From NCBI GenBank assembly GCA_934541115.1, contig CAKTDF010000014.1, forward strand, positions 1 through 60,119: a stretch of DNA of 60,119 bases. The letters are read 5' to 3'. Origin of the DNA: an uncultured Eubacteriales bacterium (GTDB lineage Bacteria; Bacillota; Clostridia; Oscillospirales; Acutalibacteraceae). A program made the position numbers and the translations under genes. Each line of letters starts with the position of its first letter. Positions within the stretch are counted from its first letter, which is position 1. The notes below the pieces were generated by a model, which was not told where the DNA came from, did no database searches, and saw nothing but the letters and a program-made list of their open reading frames with translations. Of the stretch, positions 26,047 through 33,975 are shown one piece after another.

Positions 26047-26075
26047 TTGACTTTAAGTGACAGATGTTGTACTAT
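26047..26075 (+). promoter_or_regulatory. Promoter of peptide gene 1
   Basis: TTGACT (26047-26052), 17-base spacer, TACTAT (26070-26075). An imperfect palindrome CAGGA-GAGCTT-TCCTG follows directly in the leader. Confidence 0.65.
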
Positions 26076-26122
26076 TTAACCACAGGAGAGCTTTCCTGAA
26101 AAATAGCAAGGAGTGAATATGT

Positions 26123-26212
26123 ATGCCGTCTTGGCTTGCAGAACTTATTCCCCATCTCGGTTTCGTTTTCAGCAAGATTTTGCTCAAGCTTGGCTTGAAA
26201 ATCCTGTTCTGA
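26123..26212 (+). CDS. 29-residue amphipathic peptide
   Basis: AAGGAG at 26108-26113 is nine bases before the ATG at 26123. The product begins MPSWLAELIPHLGFVFSKIL and ends LKLGLKILF: cationic, strongly amphipathic, no leader. An overlapping frame from the ATG at 26119 (40 codons) is possible. I prefer 26123 because the peptide aligns with the C-terminal half of the next gene product (LPDWLVELIARIKQVIAKIL, then FKLGIK). It has its own promoter and terminator. It could be a leaderless bacteriocin or phenol-soluble-modulin-like membrane-active peptide, or a truncated copy of gene 2 that lost its signal peptide. No export or immunity gene adjoins. Confidence 0.55.
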   Translation: MPSWLAELIPHLGFVFSKILLKLGLKILF

Positions 26213-26267
26213 GTAACAACCGGTCTGAAAGGGACGCACTTTTGTGCATGACAACCAAATAGTGAAG

Positions 26268-26308
26268 CAGCCGCTGTTCCGAATCAAATTCGGTGGCGGC
26301 TGTTTTGT
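26268..26308 (+). terminator. Terminator of peptide gene 1
   Basis: CAGCCGC (26268-26274) pairs with GCGGCTG (26296-26302), with an inner CCGAAT/ATTCGG pairing and a TTTTG tail. Confidence 0.8.
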
Positions 26309-26357
26309 GTATGGAAATGGACAAATGTGTTCAAAGTGTATTCTTTATTTGTTTTAA

Positions 26358-26386
26358 TTGACTTTGACGGCTGTGTGTACTATTAT
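26358..26386 (+). promoter_or_regulatory. Promoter of peptide gene 2
   Basis: TTGACT (26358-26363), 17-base spacer, TATTAT (26381-26386). It shares the TTGACTTT opening and a TGTACTATT block with the promoter of peptide gene 1. The palindrome GTAATATTAC lies in the leader at 26425-26434. Confidence 0.65.
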
Positions 26387-26451
26387 TGTATTGAGCCGTG
26401 TTCTGCCATTTTCGGCAGACAAAGGTAATATTACGAAAGGAGCGCTTGACA

Positions 26452-26685
26452 ATGAAAAAGTTTTTGGCTGTTCTTCTTGCCGTTCTCATGATCTTCTCGG
26501 TTATGAGCGTTGCAGTTTTTGCTGTTGCAGAAGGCGATGTCGCAGGCACAACTGTTGTTGATGATTCCGGCGATCAGAAGAAGGATAATCTTCCCGATTG
26601 GCTCGTTGAGCTTATCGCCCGCATTAAGCAGGTTATTGCAAAAATCCTTTTCAAGCTCGGAATCAAGTGGAGTTGGGCTCTTTGA
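26452..26685 (+). CDS. Secreted precursor of an amphipathic helical peptide
   Basis: A 77-residue protein with AAAGGAG nine bases before the ATG. Residues 1-26 are a clear Sec signal peptide (FLAVLLAVLMIFSVMSVAVF, then AVA). An acidic Gly/Asp/Thr spacer (EGDVAGTTVVDDSGDQKKDN) leads to a C-terminal amphipathic helix LPDWLVELIARIKQVIAKIL continuing FKLGIKWSWAL. The helix is homologous to the 29-residue peptide upstream and of the same type as the tails of secreted hydrolases in this window. It is probably membrane-active or surface-associating after secretion; whether the spacer is removed is unknown. It is monocistronic with a terminator. Confidence 0.8.
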   Translation: MKKFLAVLLAVLMIFSVMSVAVFAVAEGDVAGTTVVDDSGDQKKDNLPDWLVELIARIKQVIAKILFKLGIKWSWAL

Positions 26686-26730
26686 TTTGCGGAGACATTG
26701 AACCATGGTGACTCGGTTCGTAACAAATAA

Positions 26731-26769
26731 AACAGCCGTCAGACAGAATAGTTTGCGGCTGTTTTTTTG
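26731..26769 (+). terminator. Terminator of peptide gene 2
   Basis: AACAGCCG (26731-26738) pairs with CGGCTGTT (26756-26763), then a run of T. Confidence 0.85.
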
Positions 26770-26907
26770 TCGGCTTAACGCCCATTTTTAAATGAATCCG
26801 ATATAAACAGAATGTGCGGAGATCACATCTGCATTGTGAATCGGAGCAATTTTGCGGATAGACAAAAGCACGGCAACACCGAACTTGCTCGTTATCGCCG
26901 TGTGTAA

Positions 26908-28023
26908 TCACTCAAGAACATAAATTTCAACATTTCTTCTGCCGAAAGCGGAGCACTCGGCAAAGGTGTGAAAATATAGATCTATGACGGTGGGACTGTT
27001 ATAAATAAAGCCGCCGGTATCGCTCGCTTCGCAATAGCCATAAACAAACCTGCCGTCGCAGGAGACAACATAGAGCTTTGAGCCATATGGGATTTCGCGC
27101 GGATCAACGGCAACTCTGCCGGGCATTGCTGTCTGCCCTGTTGCAGTGATTCCTCCGCCGTAATAGGCAGTTGCCGAGCCGACTATCTTCTGCTTATATT
27201 TTGTCGGCTTTCCGTTTTCGTCAAGTTCAATTCTGATTTTTGCCGGCAGCTCGGAAAAGGCTTTCAATCCGTTGTAGCCGTTGATTCCGAGAGCGCCCTC
27301 TTTGACAATGCGCTTTTTGGTGCCGGTTTGAATGACCTCGTCAACAGCTTTTTTTGTTACGGTTGAAACAATACGCTCGCTCTTTTCAATCACTCCGTCA
27401 ACCAATAAATCGGCGTACGTATCTTCACGTTCTCCGTTTTTGCCCTCACTTTCAAGGTACATCTCGCCAAGGTACATTGTGCTGTTCTTTTTCTTTTTTG
27501 TTTTGTATTTAACGGTGACGCGTTCTGTTCTCAGCCCGATGGTGACTCTGCTGAGTTTCACGGTCATGCCGCCCTTCAAAAGTTCGTCAACGTCATGATT
27601 CAGGCGATCGTTTTCTCCGATGGTAAGTCCTGCCTCTTTGAGAAGGTCGCCGACTGTTCCGGAGTTGACCGAATACTTTTTCTTTTTTCCGTCCGCAGCA
27701 ACGGTAACGCTGAAATTTTTGCCCACTCCGAGATGGAGCGCAGAGGGCTTTTGGCTGCTTGCTGATTTTTCGGTACTGTTCGTGTCTTCGTTTGCAGTTT
27801 CTTCTTCAAGGTAATCCTGAAGAACGGCAACGGCATTCTGCATTTCTGCGCAGACCTCTTCAGCCGTCTCGTTTTCCGCCTTGCTGCGGGTGCAGTAATC
27901 ATAAACGCCCTGCACAGAAAACAGCAGATATGCAAAAACGGTTATAATGGAAAGCGAAAGCAAAATTCCGGCGAGCCTTGAAACGGCAAAGCTCTTTCCG
28001 CGTTCCTGAAACAAAAGCTTCAT
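26908..28023 (-). CDS. YabE-like cell-wall protein (DUF348, G5, 3D domains)
   Basis: The start is the ATG at 28023, with a GAGAGGAG-type ribosome site; the longer in-frame ORF would cross the promoter. The 371-residue protein has a transmembrane helix at ~18-39 and a low-complexity acidic linker. A DUF348 ubiquitin-like domain (~105-150, FSVTVAADGKKKKYSVNSGTVGDLLKEAGL) is followed by a G5-type domain (ERIVSTVTKKAVDEVIQTGTKK) and a C-terminal 3D domain (~285-371; GSATAYY, GRVAVDPREIPYGSKLYV, EASDTGGFI) with the conserved Asp triad of the MltA/Rpf-like double-psi barrel. This matches YabE/Rpf-type stationary-phase muralytic enzymes that cut peptidoglycan glycan strands outside the membrane. Confidence 0.88.
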   Translation of the reverse strand: MKLLFQERGKSFAVSRLAGILLSLSIITVFAYLLFSVQGVYDYCTRSKAENETAEEVCAEMQNAVAVLQDYLEEETANEDTNSTEKSASSQKPSALHLGVGKNFSVTVAADGKKKKYSVNSGTVGDLLKEAGLTIGENDRLNHDVDELLKGGMTVKLSRVTIGLRTERVTVKYKTKKKKNSTMYLGEMYLESEGKNGEREDTYADLLVDGVIEKSERIVSTVTKKAVDEVIQTGTKKRIVKEGALGINGYNGLKAFSELPAKIRIELDENGKPTKYKQKIVGSATAYYGGGITATGQTAMPGRVAVDPREIPYGSKLYVVSCDGRFVYGYCEASDTGGFIYNSPTVIDLYFHTFAECSAFGRRNVEIYVLE

Positions 28024-28081
28024 GCAAAGCGTCTCCTCTCTCAAAAATACGGATCGGTTCAAATACCGAGCACACCGCAAG

Positions 28082-28116
28082 ATTATAACGCCGATTTTGC
28101 TTTTTGTCAAATCGGC
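28082..28116 (-). promoter_or_regulatory. Promoter of the YabE-like gene, with inverted repeat
   Basis: Minus strand: TTGACA (28110-28105), 17-base spacer, TATAAT (28087-28082), a perfect consensus. Arms GCCGATTT (28090-28097) and AAATCGGC (28109-28116) bracket the spacer and -35 and could bind a regulator. Confidence 0.8.
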
Positions 28117-28136
28117 TAGATTTTTTTACTTTATAT

Positions 28137-28150
28137 CGAACAAATGTTCG
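28137..28150. promoter_or_regulatory. LexA (SOS) box
   Basis: CGAACAAATGTTCG has the Gram-positive LexA core GAAC-N4-GTTC in the form CGAACRNRYGTTYG. It ends nine bases before the -35 of the phage-type lysis module and lies 27 bases from the -35 of the divergent YabE-like gene. Confidence 0.75.
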
Positions 28151-28158
28151 AAAAATTC

Positions 28159-28187
28159 TTGACAAAGCAGATTTTTGTCTGTAAAAT
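28159..28187 (+). promoter_or_regulatory. Promoter of the phage-derived lysis module
   Basis: TTGACA (28159-28164), 17-base spacer, TAAAAT (28182-28187), directly after the LexA box. Confidence 0.75.
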
Positions 28188-28230
28188 ATTAAGTGTGAAG
28201 CCGCAAATTCACATAAAACAGGAGGAAATA

Positions 28231-30483
28231 ATGCCAGAAATTAAAATCAAGGTGTCCGGAAAAATAGCAGTTTGCCGAAAAAGATACCTTGTTTCTTCAA
28301 ACGCGAATTACACGGTTACCTTTGACTTTGACAATGAATGGGACGCGCACACGGTCAGAACGGCGCGTTTTATTTTTGACTCGGAGTATACGGACGTTGC
28401 GTTTTCCGGTAACACGGTGACTGTTCCGAAAATACCGCCCTGCGAGTGCCTTGGAATCGGCGTTTATTCCGATTCGCTTGCCTCAACAACGGCAGACGTT
28501 GGTTGTGTTCTTTCGGTTAAGGATTGTCCGAGCGAGCCGATTGGAGAGCTGACAGACGGGCAGTATGACAGCTTGCTTTCTCTCATAAATTCTCTTGACC
28601 TGAGGCAGATTGAAAAAATTGAGAGGGAAGAGGACAAACTCAAAATTTCATTCACAAACAACACGTCAACCTGCGTTCCGCTTTATGACGGTGTTTCCGT
28701 CAGTGCTGCAAATGTGAGTACGGACGGGGAGCTAACGTTTACTCTCTCGGATGGAACAACTCTTGTTGCGGGAACGGTTAAAGGCGAAAAGGGCGACGCA
28801 TTCACTTATGCGGATTTCACCGCCGAACAGCTTGCCGCGCTCAAAGGCGAAAAGGGCGATATGGGAGCTGCGGGTGCAGATTCGCAAAAAGTGACTTTTG
28901 ATAAAGAAATCGCCTATTGGAACAGAAAAGACCTAATCTCTTCGCTCGGCTTGGGTCACTACAGATCGGTATGCGACACCCGCAGCGATTCAAAGACAGG
29001 TAAGGCTGTTCTTTATTCAACAGCATATGCAGAATCGGAGCAATTCCTCGGGATAGCAAATCCATCGCTTGCAAAGGTGATAAACAACGGAGAAACCGTC
29101 AGAATCACGGTCAAAAAAGGGTATGGACTGACCCTTTGCGTTTTTTCAACGGTTCCGTATGATGCGGGCGCAGTTCGAGGTCACGCATATGAAGTTGTAG
29201 TCAGCCGCGGCGCAGAGGACACCGTGTATGACTACACCTGCACTGAGGACAACATGGCGTTTTTTGTCAGTATTTTCAGAAGTGACAGTCAGAACATCGA
29301 TTTGTCCGAGGCGGAAAACATCGGAATTTTTTATGTCAGTGAAATCGGAAAGCAGCTTGACGCCGTGCCGGATAAAATTGCCGCGGCGCAGGCGGAGATT
29401 CCGTCCATAGTTGCCGCAGAGACGGAAAACGCCGTTTGTGCCGCAACGAATCTGACGCCGTTTTTCAAAAACTGGTATCACAAGCGCATTGTAGGCTCGA
29501 TTCCGACAAACGAAGAAATAGACAACACATCGTTCCTTTCAACGGCAAAAACCGTTTCTGACGCCGATGATTTTTCGAAAGGGACAGAGCTGAACCTGTC
29601 TTTTAAAAGCGGATACAAGTATTTCATCTATATTTTTGACGCCACAACAGGAGTCATAAACCAGACATATACCGAAAAAACATATACGGCGAAAAGCCTT
29701 GTTTCCGATGCGGAGAACCAAAAAATCCTTGTTTGTCTTTATAGAAATGATGCGCAGACAATTTCAACAGGTGAGGCGGAGAACGTGCTTGCTTTTGTTT
29801 ATGAAAACGATTTGAAAAAGAAAGCCGTTGAGCTTGAAAAAAGAGTTGAAACACTTGAAAGCACACAGACGGAGTTTCAGTCGGTATTCTACGGAAAGAC
29901 AATGAATGTTCTCGGAGACAGTCTGACCGAACAGAATCAGCACTACACCAAGGGGTATTACACATGGGTGAAAGAGATTCTCGGTTTGGGCACTGTGAAC
30001 AATTACGGAGTCAGCGGTTCGTCTATTTCAACGAAAAACAATCCGATGTGTGAAAGATATGCATCTATGTCTGCTGCGGATATTGTGCTCGTTATGGGCG
30101 GCACAAACGACTGTACATGGAGTGCGGAGCTTGGAACAACAGACAGCACGGACAACGCAACCGTGTACGGGGCAATGAAAACGCTCTGTGCAGGGCTGAA
30201 AGAAAAGTATCCGACAAGCATAATCGTGTTTATTACGCCGCATTTTCAAACGAAGTATCCGCACTCGCAGGGCTACACTGCAATGGATATTTCAAAAGTC
30301 ATCAGAGAGGTATGTGCCCGGTATGCAATTCCGGTTTATGACAACAATCTGTTTTCGGGCATTTTCAGCACGAACCTCGGAAACTTTACCGTTGACAACT
30401 GCCATTGGAATGACACAGCTCATGAAATGGTTGGCAAAAACCTTGCAAAATGGCTGCTTGATACGTTCCGTTTTGTATATTGA
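28231..30483 (+). CDS. Phage tail-fibre/baseplate-type protein with C-terminal SGNH hydrolase
   Basis: The ATG at 28231 follows AGGAGGAAATA; 750 residues. Residues 1-115 match the N-terminal module of clostridial phage baseplate/fibre proteins (YTVTFDFDNEWDAHTVRTARFIF). A short collagen-like GEKGD stretch follows, then two similar ~110-residue beta domains (compare FRSDSQNIDLSEAENIGIFY with YRNDAQTISTGEAENVLAFV), a coiled coil near 545, and an SGNH/GDSL hydrolase at ~555-750. The hydrolase has S564 (GDSL), GVSGSS, GGTND and D722-x-x-H725. Such hydrolases deacetylate surface glycans, so the protein is probably a receptor-binding or cell-surface-processing part. It heads a four-gene unit with endolysin and holin. 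Confidence 0.82.
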   Translation: MPEIKIKVSGKIAVCRKRYLVSSNANYTVTFDFDNEWDAHTVRTARFIFDSEYTDVAFSGNTVTVPKIPPCECLGIGVYSDSLASTTADVGCVLSVKDCPSEPIGELTDGQYDSLLSLINSLDLRQIEKIEREEDKLKISFTNNTSTCVPLYDGVSVSAANVSTDGELTFTLSDGTTLVAGTVKGEKGDAFTYADFTAEQLAALKGEKGDMGAAGADSQKVTFDKEIAYWNRKDLISSLGLGHYRSVCDTRSDSKTGKAVLYSTAYAESEQFLGIANPSLAKVINNGETVRITVKKGYGLTLCVFSTVPYDAGAVRGHAYEVVVSRGAEDTVYDYTCTEDNMAFFVSIFRSDSQNIDLSEAENIGIFYVSEIGKQLDAVPDKIAAAQAEIPSIVAAETENAVCAATNLTPFFKNWYHKRIVGSIPTNEEIDNTSFLSTAKTVSDADDFSKGTELNLSFKSGYKYFIYIFDATTGVINQTYTEKTYTAKSLVSDAENQKILVCLYRNDAQTISTGEAENVLAFVYENDLKKKAVELEKRVETLESTQTEFQSVFYGKTMNVLGDSLTEQNQHYTKGYYTWVKEILGLGTVNNYGVSGSSISTKNNPMCERYASMSAADIVLVMGGTNDCTWSAELGTTDSTDNATVYGAMKTLCAGLKEKYPTSIIVFITPHFQTKYPHSQGYTAMDISKVIREVCARYAIPVYDNNLFSGIFSTNLGNFTVDNCHWNDTAHEMVGKNLAKWLLDTFRFVY

Positions 30484-30494
30484 AAGGAGAAAAA

Positions 30495-31202
30495 ATGAGC
30501 AAAGTATCAAACCTGATATTTCATAACGCAGAGCACTGGGTCTCCTCACCGTTCGGCTACCGAAAGTCTTTTTCAACCTCCTCGGGTGCAACGGGAAGCT
30601 TTCATTCCGGCTGCGATTATGCAACGAACAGAAAAAAACTGCCGCAATATGCTATTGAGGACGGAACAGTGCTTTCCTGCGGCAGAGATTGGGCATACGG
30701 CGGCGCGAAGTATGTTTGGGTCAAGTATCCGCGCTTAGGCGTAAAAATGCTGCACTATCACCTCGACGAAATCAAAGTCAAAACAGGACAAGCTGTAAAC
30801 AAAGACACCGTGCTCGGCACTACCGGCATGACCGGACGCGCCACTGGCATTCATTTGCACCTTGGGCTGAAAAAACTCTCCGGCGGAGGTTACATCGACC
30901 CCGAGGCATGGTCGCAAAATGAGTACACTGCACCGACGGCAAAGAAGAAGTACACAACGGGAAATTACAAGGTGACGAAAGCAACTGTCCTCAACGTCCG
31001 CAAGGGTGCAGGTACGGGCTTTGCAAAGATACCGTTCAAAAACCTCTCTGCCGACGCACAGAAAAAAATAAAAAAGCTTGCCGGCAAGAATGTCAACGGA
31101 TATGTTCGCGGGGTAACTTTCACCGTGCTTGAAACCGCGGATAATTGGGGCAGAACGCCCTCGGGCTGGGTCTGCCTTGATTACTGCGAGGCGATTGAAT
31201 GA
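30495..31202 (+). CDS. M23-family endolysin with SH3 domain
   Basis: The ATG at 30495 follows AAAGGAG; 235 residues and no signal peptide, as expected for a holin-dependent lysin. The LytM/M23 zinc peptidase domain spans ~15-140 with H37-x3-D41 (FHSGCDYA), H87/H89 and the GIHLHLG motif (H120, H122). The C-terminal bacterial SH3 domain (~155-235, ATVLNVRKGAGTGF ... GWVCLDYCEAIE) should bind the wall. M23 enzymes cut glycyl or D-Ala-x bonds in peptidoglycan cross-bridges. It is third-from-last in the lysis unit and its stop overlaps the next start by four bases. Confidence 0.9.
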   Translation: MSKVSNLIFHNAEHWVSSPFGYRKSFSTSSGATGSFHSGCDYATNRKKLPQYAIEDGTVLSCGRDWAYGGAKYVWVKYPRLGVKMLHYHLDEIKVKTGQAVNKDTVLGTTGMTGRATGIHLHLGLKKLSGGGYIDPEAWSQNEYTAPTAKKKYTTGNYKVTKATVLNVRKGAGTGFAKIPFKNLSADAQKKIKKLAGKNVNGYVRGVTFTVLETADNWGRTPSGWVCLDYCEAIE

Positions 31203-31444
31203 ACGACACGGTAATTGTTTCGCTCGTAGCGCTTATCGGCACGCTTGCCGGTACGTTCGGCGGCATACTGACCTCAAGCAAGCTGACGAATTTCAGACTT
31301 GAACAGCTTGAAAGAAAGGTTGAAAAGCACAACGGCGTTATTGAACGCACATATGACCTTGAAAAGGGAGAAGAACTGCTTGAGGCGCGATTTTGCGACC
31401 TTGAAAGGAGAATAACCGGTCTTGAAAACAGGACTGAAAAATGA
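31199..31444 (+). CDS. XhlA-like phage lysis accessory protein
   Basis: An 81-residue protein starting at an ATGA overlap with the endolysin stop. An N-terminal transmembrane helix (4-26, VIVSLVALIGTLAGTFGGIL) is followed by a charged coiled coil (EQLERKVEKHNGVIERTYDL ...). The order TM-coil is the reverse of classical XhlA (coil then TM), so this is a resemblance in size, context and composition. Similar small proteins sit between lysin and holin in clostridial prophages and help holin function or anchor the lysin. Confidence 0.6.
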   Translation: MNDTVIVSLVALIGTLAGTFGGILTSSKLTNFRLEQLERKVEKHNGVIERTYDLEKGEELLEARFCDLERRITGLENRTEK

Positions 31445-31459
31445 AAGGGGGAAAGAGTT

Positions 31460-31765
31460 TTGAAGGATATTACGGTTATTATTGAAATTGCGGTCACCGT
31501 TATTTCGGCGGTGCTGACGGGTTTTTTGATTCCTCTCGTCCGTTCAAAAATGACAAATGAGAGAAAGGAAAGGCTTGAATTTTGGCTTTCTGTTGCGGTG
31601 AAGGCGGCAGAACAGCTTTTCAGAAACAAAGAAAAAGCGGGAACGCAGAAGAAGGATTATGTTATAAGCTTTCTGCTTTCAAAGGGGCTTGTGTTTGACG
31701 TTGACGAGGTTACGGCTCTCATTGAAAGCGAAGTGTACAAGCTGAAAGAAATGCAAAACATCTGA
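31460..31765 (+). CDS. Phage holin, LL-H type
   Basis: A 101-residue protein starting at the TTG at 31460 behind AAAGGGGG. One N-terminal transmembrane helix (IIEIAVTVISAVLTGFLIPL) is followed by an amphipathic helical domain (WLSVAVKAAEQLFRNKEKAGTQKKDYV ... LLSKGLVFDVDEVTALIESEVYKL) characteristic of the phage LL-H holin family. Holins form membrane lesions that release the endolysin. It is the last gene of the module, and no other phage structural or integrase genes follow. Confidence 0.85.
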   Translation: MKDITVIIEIAVTVISAVLTGFLIPLVRSKMTNERKERLEFWLSVAVKAAEQLFRNKEKAGTQKKDYVISFLLSKGLVFDVDEVTALIESEVYKLKEMQNI

Positions 31766-31773
31766 CCGATTAT

Positions 31774-31814
31774 AAGGGACTGCTGCGCAGCATATATGCG
31801 GCAGTCCCTTAAAA
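31774..31814 (+). terminator. Hairpin after the holin gene
   Basis: AAGGGACTGC (31774-31783) pairs with GCAGTCCCTT (31801-31810); the tail is A-rich and not U-rich, so termination may be weak. Confidence 0.5.
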
Positions 31815-31904
31815 GCAGCCTTTCGGCAAAGAAAAAGAAAAACAGATTCGGCACAATGCACAATAAGGAGATATCTTTTCTAAATAAGTTTTACAAAAAA
31901 GGAC

Positions 31905-31933
31905 TTGTAAAATCCGACAGCTTTTGATAAAAT
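31905..31933 (+). promoter_or_regulatory. Promoter of xpt
   Basis: TTGTAA (31905-31910), 17-base spacer, TAAAAT (31928-31933). The ~95-base leader does not show the purine-riboswitch core that precedes xpt in bacilli. Confidence 0.6.
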
Positions 31934-32027
31934 TATCTCGTAATCAAAGAGACAACACAAATTTCGGCGGCATTTTGAACTGAATTGTTTAAAATGTCTT
32001 TTCAATTTTTGAAGGCGGTGAGTTGCG

Positions 32028-32597
32028 ATGGTTCTTCTTGAGGAAAGAATTCTCAAAGACGGGAAAGTGTATCCCGGGAGCATTCTGAAAGTTGATTCGT
32101 TCCTTAACCATCAGATGGACGTTACCCTGCTCAATGAAATGGGCAAAGAATTTAAAAGTATATACTCAAACTGCGAGGTTAACAAAATCCTTACCATAGA
32201 AGCGTCTGGAATCGGGATTGCATGTATAACAGCGCAGTTTTTTAATTGTCCCGTGCTTTTTGCAAAAAAAACAAAGACCAAAAACATTGCCGGAACGGTT
32301 TATAAAACGCAGGTCAAATCTTATACTCACGGCACTACATATGATGTGATCGTTTCAAAAGAGTTCCTTGGAAAAAAAGATAAGGTTCTCATTATTGACG
32401 ATTTTCTTGCCGAGGGCAACGCTCTCCTCGGACTCATTGACCTTTGCCGTCAGGCAGGCGCCGAGATCGTGGGCTGCGGAATTGCCGTTGAAAAAGGTTT
32501 TCAGCCCGGTTCACAGAGGATCCGCAACGCCGGAGTTCGCGTTGAGTCTCTTGCCGTTATTGACAGCATGGACGACGGCGAGATCAAATTCAGATAA
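32028..32597 (+). CDS. xpt: Xanthine phosphoribosyltransferase
   Basis: A 189-residue protein, the normal length for Xpt. It opens LLEERILKDGKVYPGSILKVDSFLNHQMD, and the PRPP-binding loop is VLIIDDFLAEGNA with the two acidic residues of type I phosphoribosyltransferases. The IEASGIGIACITA and AVEKGFQPG segments are typical of Xpt as against adenine or hypoxanthine enzymes. It converts xanthine and PRPP to XMP in the cytoplasm. The BMP-lipoprotein gene of a nucleoside importer begins 63 bases downstream, so import and salvage appear linked. Confidence 0.95.
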   Translation: MVLLEERILKDGKVYPGSILKVDSFLNHQMDVTLLNEMGKEFKSIYSNCEVNKILTIEASGIGIACITAQFFNCPVLFAKKTKTKNIAGTVYKTQVKSYTHGTTYDVIVSKEFLGKKDKVLIIDDFLAEGNALLGLIDLCRQAGAEIVGCGIAVEKGFQPGSQRIRNAGVRVESLAVIDSMDDGEIKFR

Positions 32598-32660
32598 ATT
32601 GCCCGAGGGCGGTTTATAAATAAATATTTGCCGAAAGGCCAAACGACGGAGGAAAAAAGC

Positions 32661-33926
32661 ATGAAAAAATTCCTTGCACTTCTGCTTGCAGCTGTTCTTG
32701 TTTTTGCATTTGCTGCATGCAGCGGAAAAACCGATGACACCAACACCACCACAGCCGGTTCATCAGAATCAAACGTTTCAGATGAATCCAGCGCTCCCGC
32801 AACCGACGTTGATTATTCAAAAATCAAGGCAGGTTTCATCTTCCTTCATGATGAAAACTCAACTTATGACAAGAACTTCATCGAAGCTGCAAAGGCAGCC
32901 TGCGAAAAGCTTGGAATCGAATATGTTTTCAAAACCAATGTTCCCGAGGAAGGCGATGAGTGCTATCAGCAGGCTGCCGACCTTGCAGACAGCGGCTGCA
33001 ACATTGTTTTTGCCGATTCATTCGGTCATGAAGACAATCTTATCAGAGCTGCAAAGGAATTCCCGAACGTTCAGTTCTGCCACTCAACGGGCGTTAAGGC
33101 TCACACCGAGGGTCTCAAGAATTATCACAATGCATTCGCTTCAATCTATGAGGGTCGTTACCTTGCAGGCGTTGCCGCAGGTTTGAAGCTCAAGGAAATG
33201 ATCGACAGCAAGAAAATCACCGAGGATCAGGCAAAGATGGGCTACGTAGGCGCTTACACCTATGCAGAAGTTATCTCCGGCTACACCTCATTCTATCTTG
33301 GCGCAAAGTCAATCGTTCCCTCAGTAACCATGGAAGTTCAGTTCACCGGTTCCTGGTATGACGAGACCAAGGAAAAGGAAGCTGCAACAACCCTCATTAA
33401 GAACGGCTGCGTTCTCATCAGTCAGCACGCCGACTCAATGGGCGCTCCCACCGCTTGCGAAAACGCAAAGGTTCCCAACGTTTCCTACAACGGCAGCACC
33501 GAAAAGGCATGCCCGAACACATTCATCGTATCCTCCAGAATCAACTGGGAGCCGTACTATGAATATGCATTCGGCTGCGTTGCAAAGGGTGAAGAAATTC
33601 CGGCAGACTGGACCGGAACACTTAAGACCGGCTCTGTTGTACTCACCGACGTCAACGAGACTGCTGCTGCTAAGGACACTCAGAAGACCATTGACGAAGT
33701 TAAGGCAAAGCTTGAAAGCGGCGAACTTCACGTATTTGATACCAAGAACTTCACCGTTGACGGCAAGACCATTGATTCCTACAAGGCCGACGTTGACAGC
33801 GACAAGGACAACACCGGCGATACCGAAGTAATCACTGACGGCATCTTCAATGAGTCAGAAAAGCGTTCGGCACCGTATTTCGATCTCAGAATCGACGGCA
33901 TCAAGCTTCTCAACGAAGAATATTAA
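32661..33926 (+). CDS. BMP-family nucleoside-binding lipoprotein
   Basis: The ATG at 32661 follows GGAGGAAA; 421 residues. The lipoprotein signal FLALLLAAVLVFAFAAC puts the modified Cys near residue 20. A Ser/Thr-rich spacer leads to the PnrA/BmpA periplasmic-binding fold (AGFIFLHDENSTYDKNFIEA, NIVFADSFGHEDNLIRAA, GVAAGLKLKEM, FTGSWYDETKEKEAA). The family binds purine nucleosides for an ABC importer. A strong hairpin just after the stop probably trims transcription so that the binding protein exceeds the membrane parts, as is common for such operons. Confidence 0.92.
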   Translation: MKKFLALLLAAVLVFAFAACSGKTDDTNTTTAGSSESNVSDESSAPATDVDYSKIKAGFIFLHDENSTYDKNFIEAAKAACEKLGIEYVFKTNVPEEGDECYQQAADLADSGCNIVFADSFGHEDNLIRAAKEFPNVQFCHSTGVKAHTEGLKNYHNAFASIYEGRYLAGVAAGLKLKEMIDSKKITEDQAKMGYVGAYTYAEVISGYTSFYLGAKSIVPSVTMEVQFTGSWYDETKEKEAATTLIKNGCVLISQHADSMGAPTACENAKVPNVSYNGSTEKACPNTFIVSSRINWEPYYEYAFGCVAKGEEIPADWTGTLKTGSVVLTDVNETAAAKDTQKTIDEVKAKLESGELHVFDTKNFTVDGKTIDSYKADVDSDKDNTGDTEVITDGIFNESEKRSAPYFDLRIDGIKLLNEEY

Positions 33927-33942
33927 GATATACCCTTTAATC

Positions 33943-33975
33943 CGGCGGGGCGCCAAGTGTTGCCCCGCCGCTTTA
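33943..33975 (+). terminator. Attenuating hairpin after the lipoprotein gene
   Basis: CGGCGGGGC at 33943-33951 pairs with GCCCCGCCG at 33962-33970, then CTTTAAG. The rest of 33976-34165 holds a REP-like arm (33978-33994) and a CCGCGC/GCGCGG stem (34023-34040), but no gene. Confidence 0.65.

Noticed and set aside
31860..32027. Possible purine riboswitch upstream of xpt.
   Set aside because: The conserved three-way-junction bases of the purine aptamer are not present in the leader.
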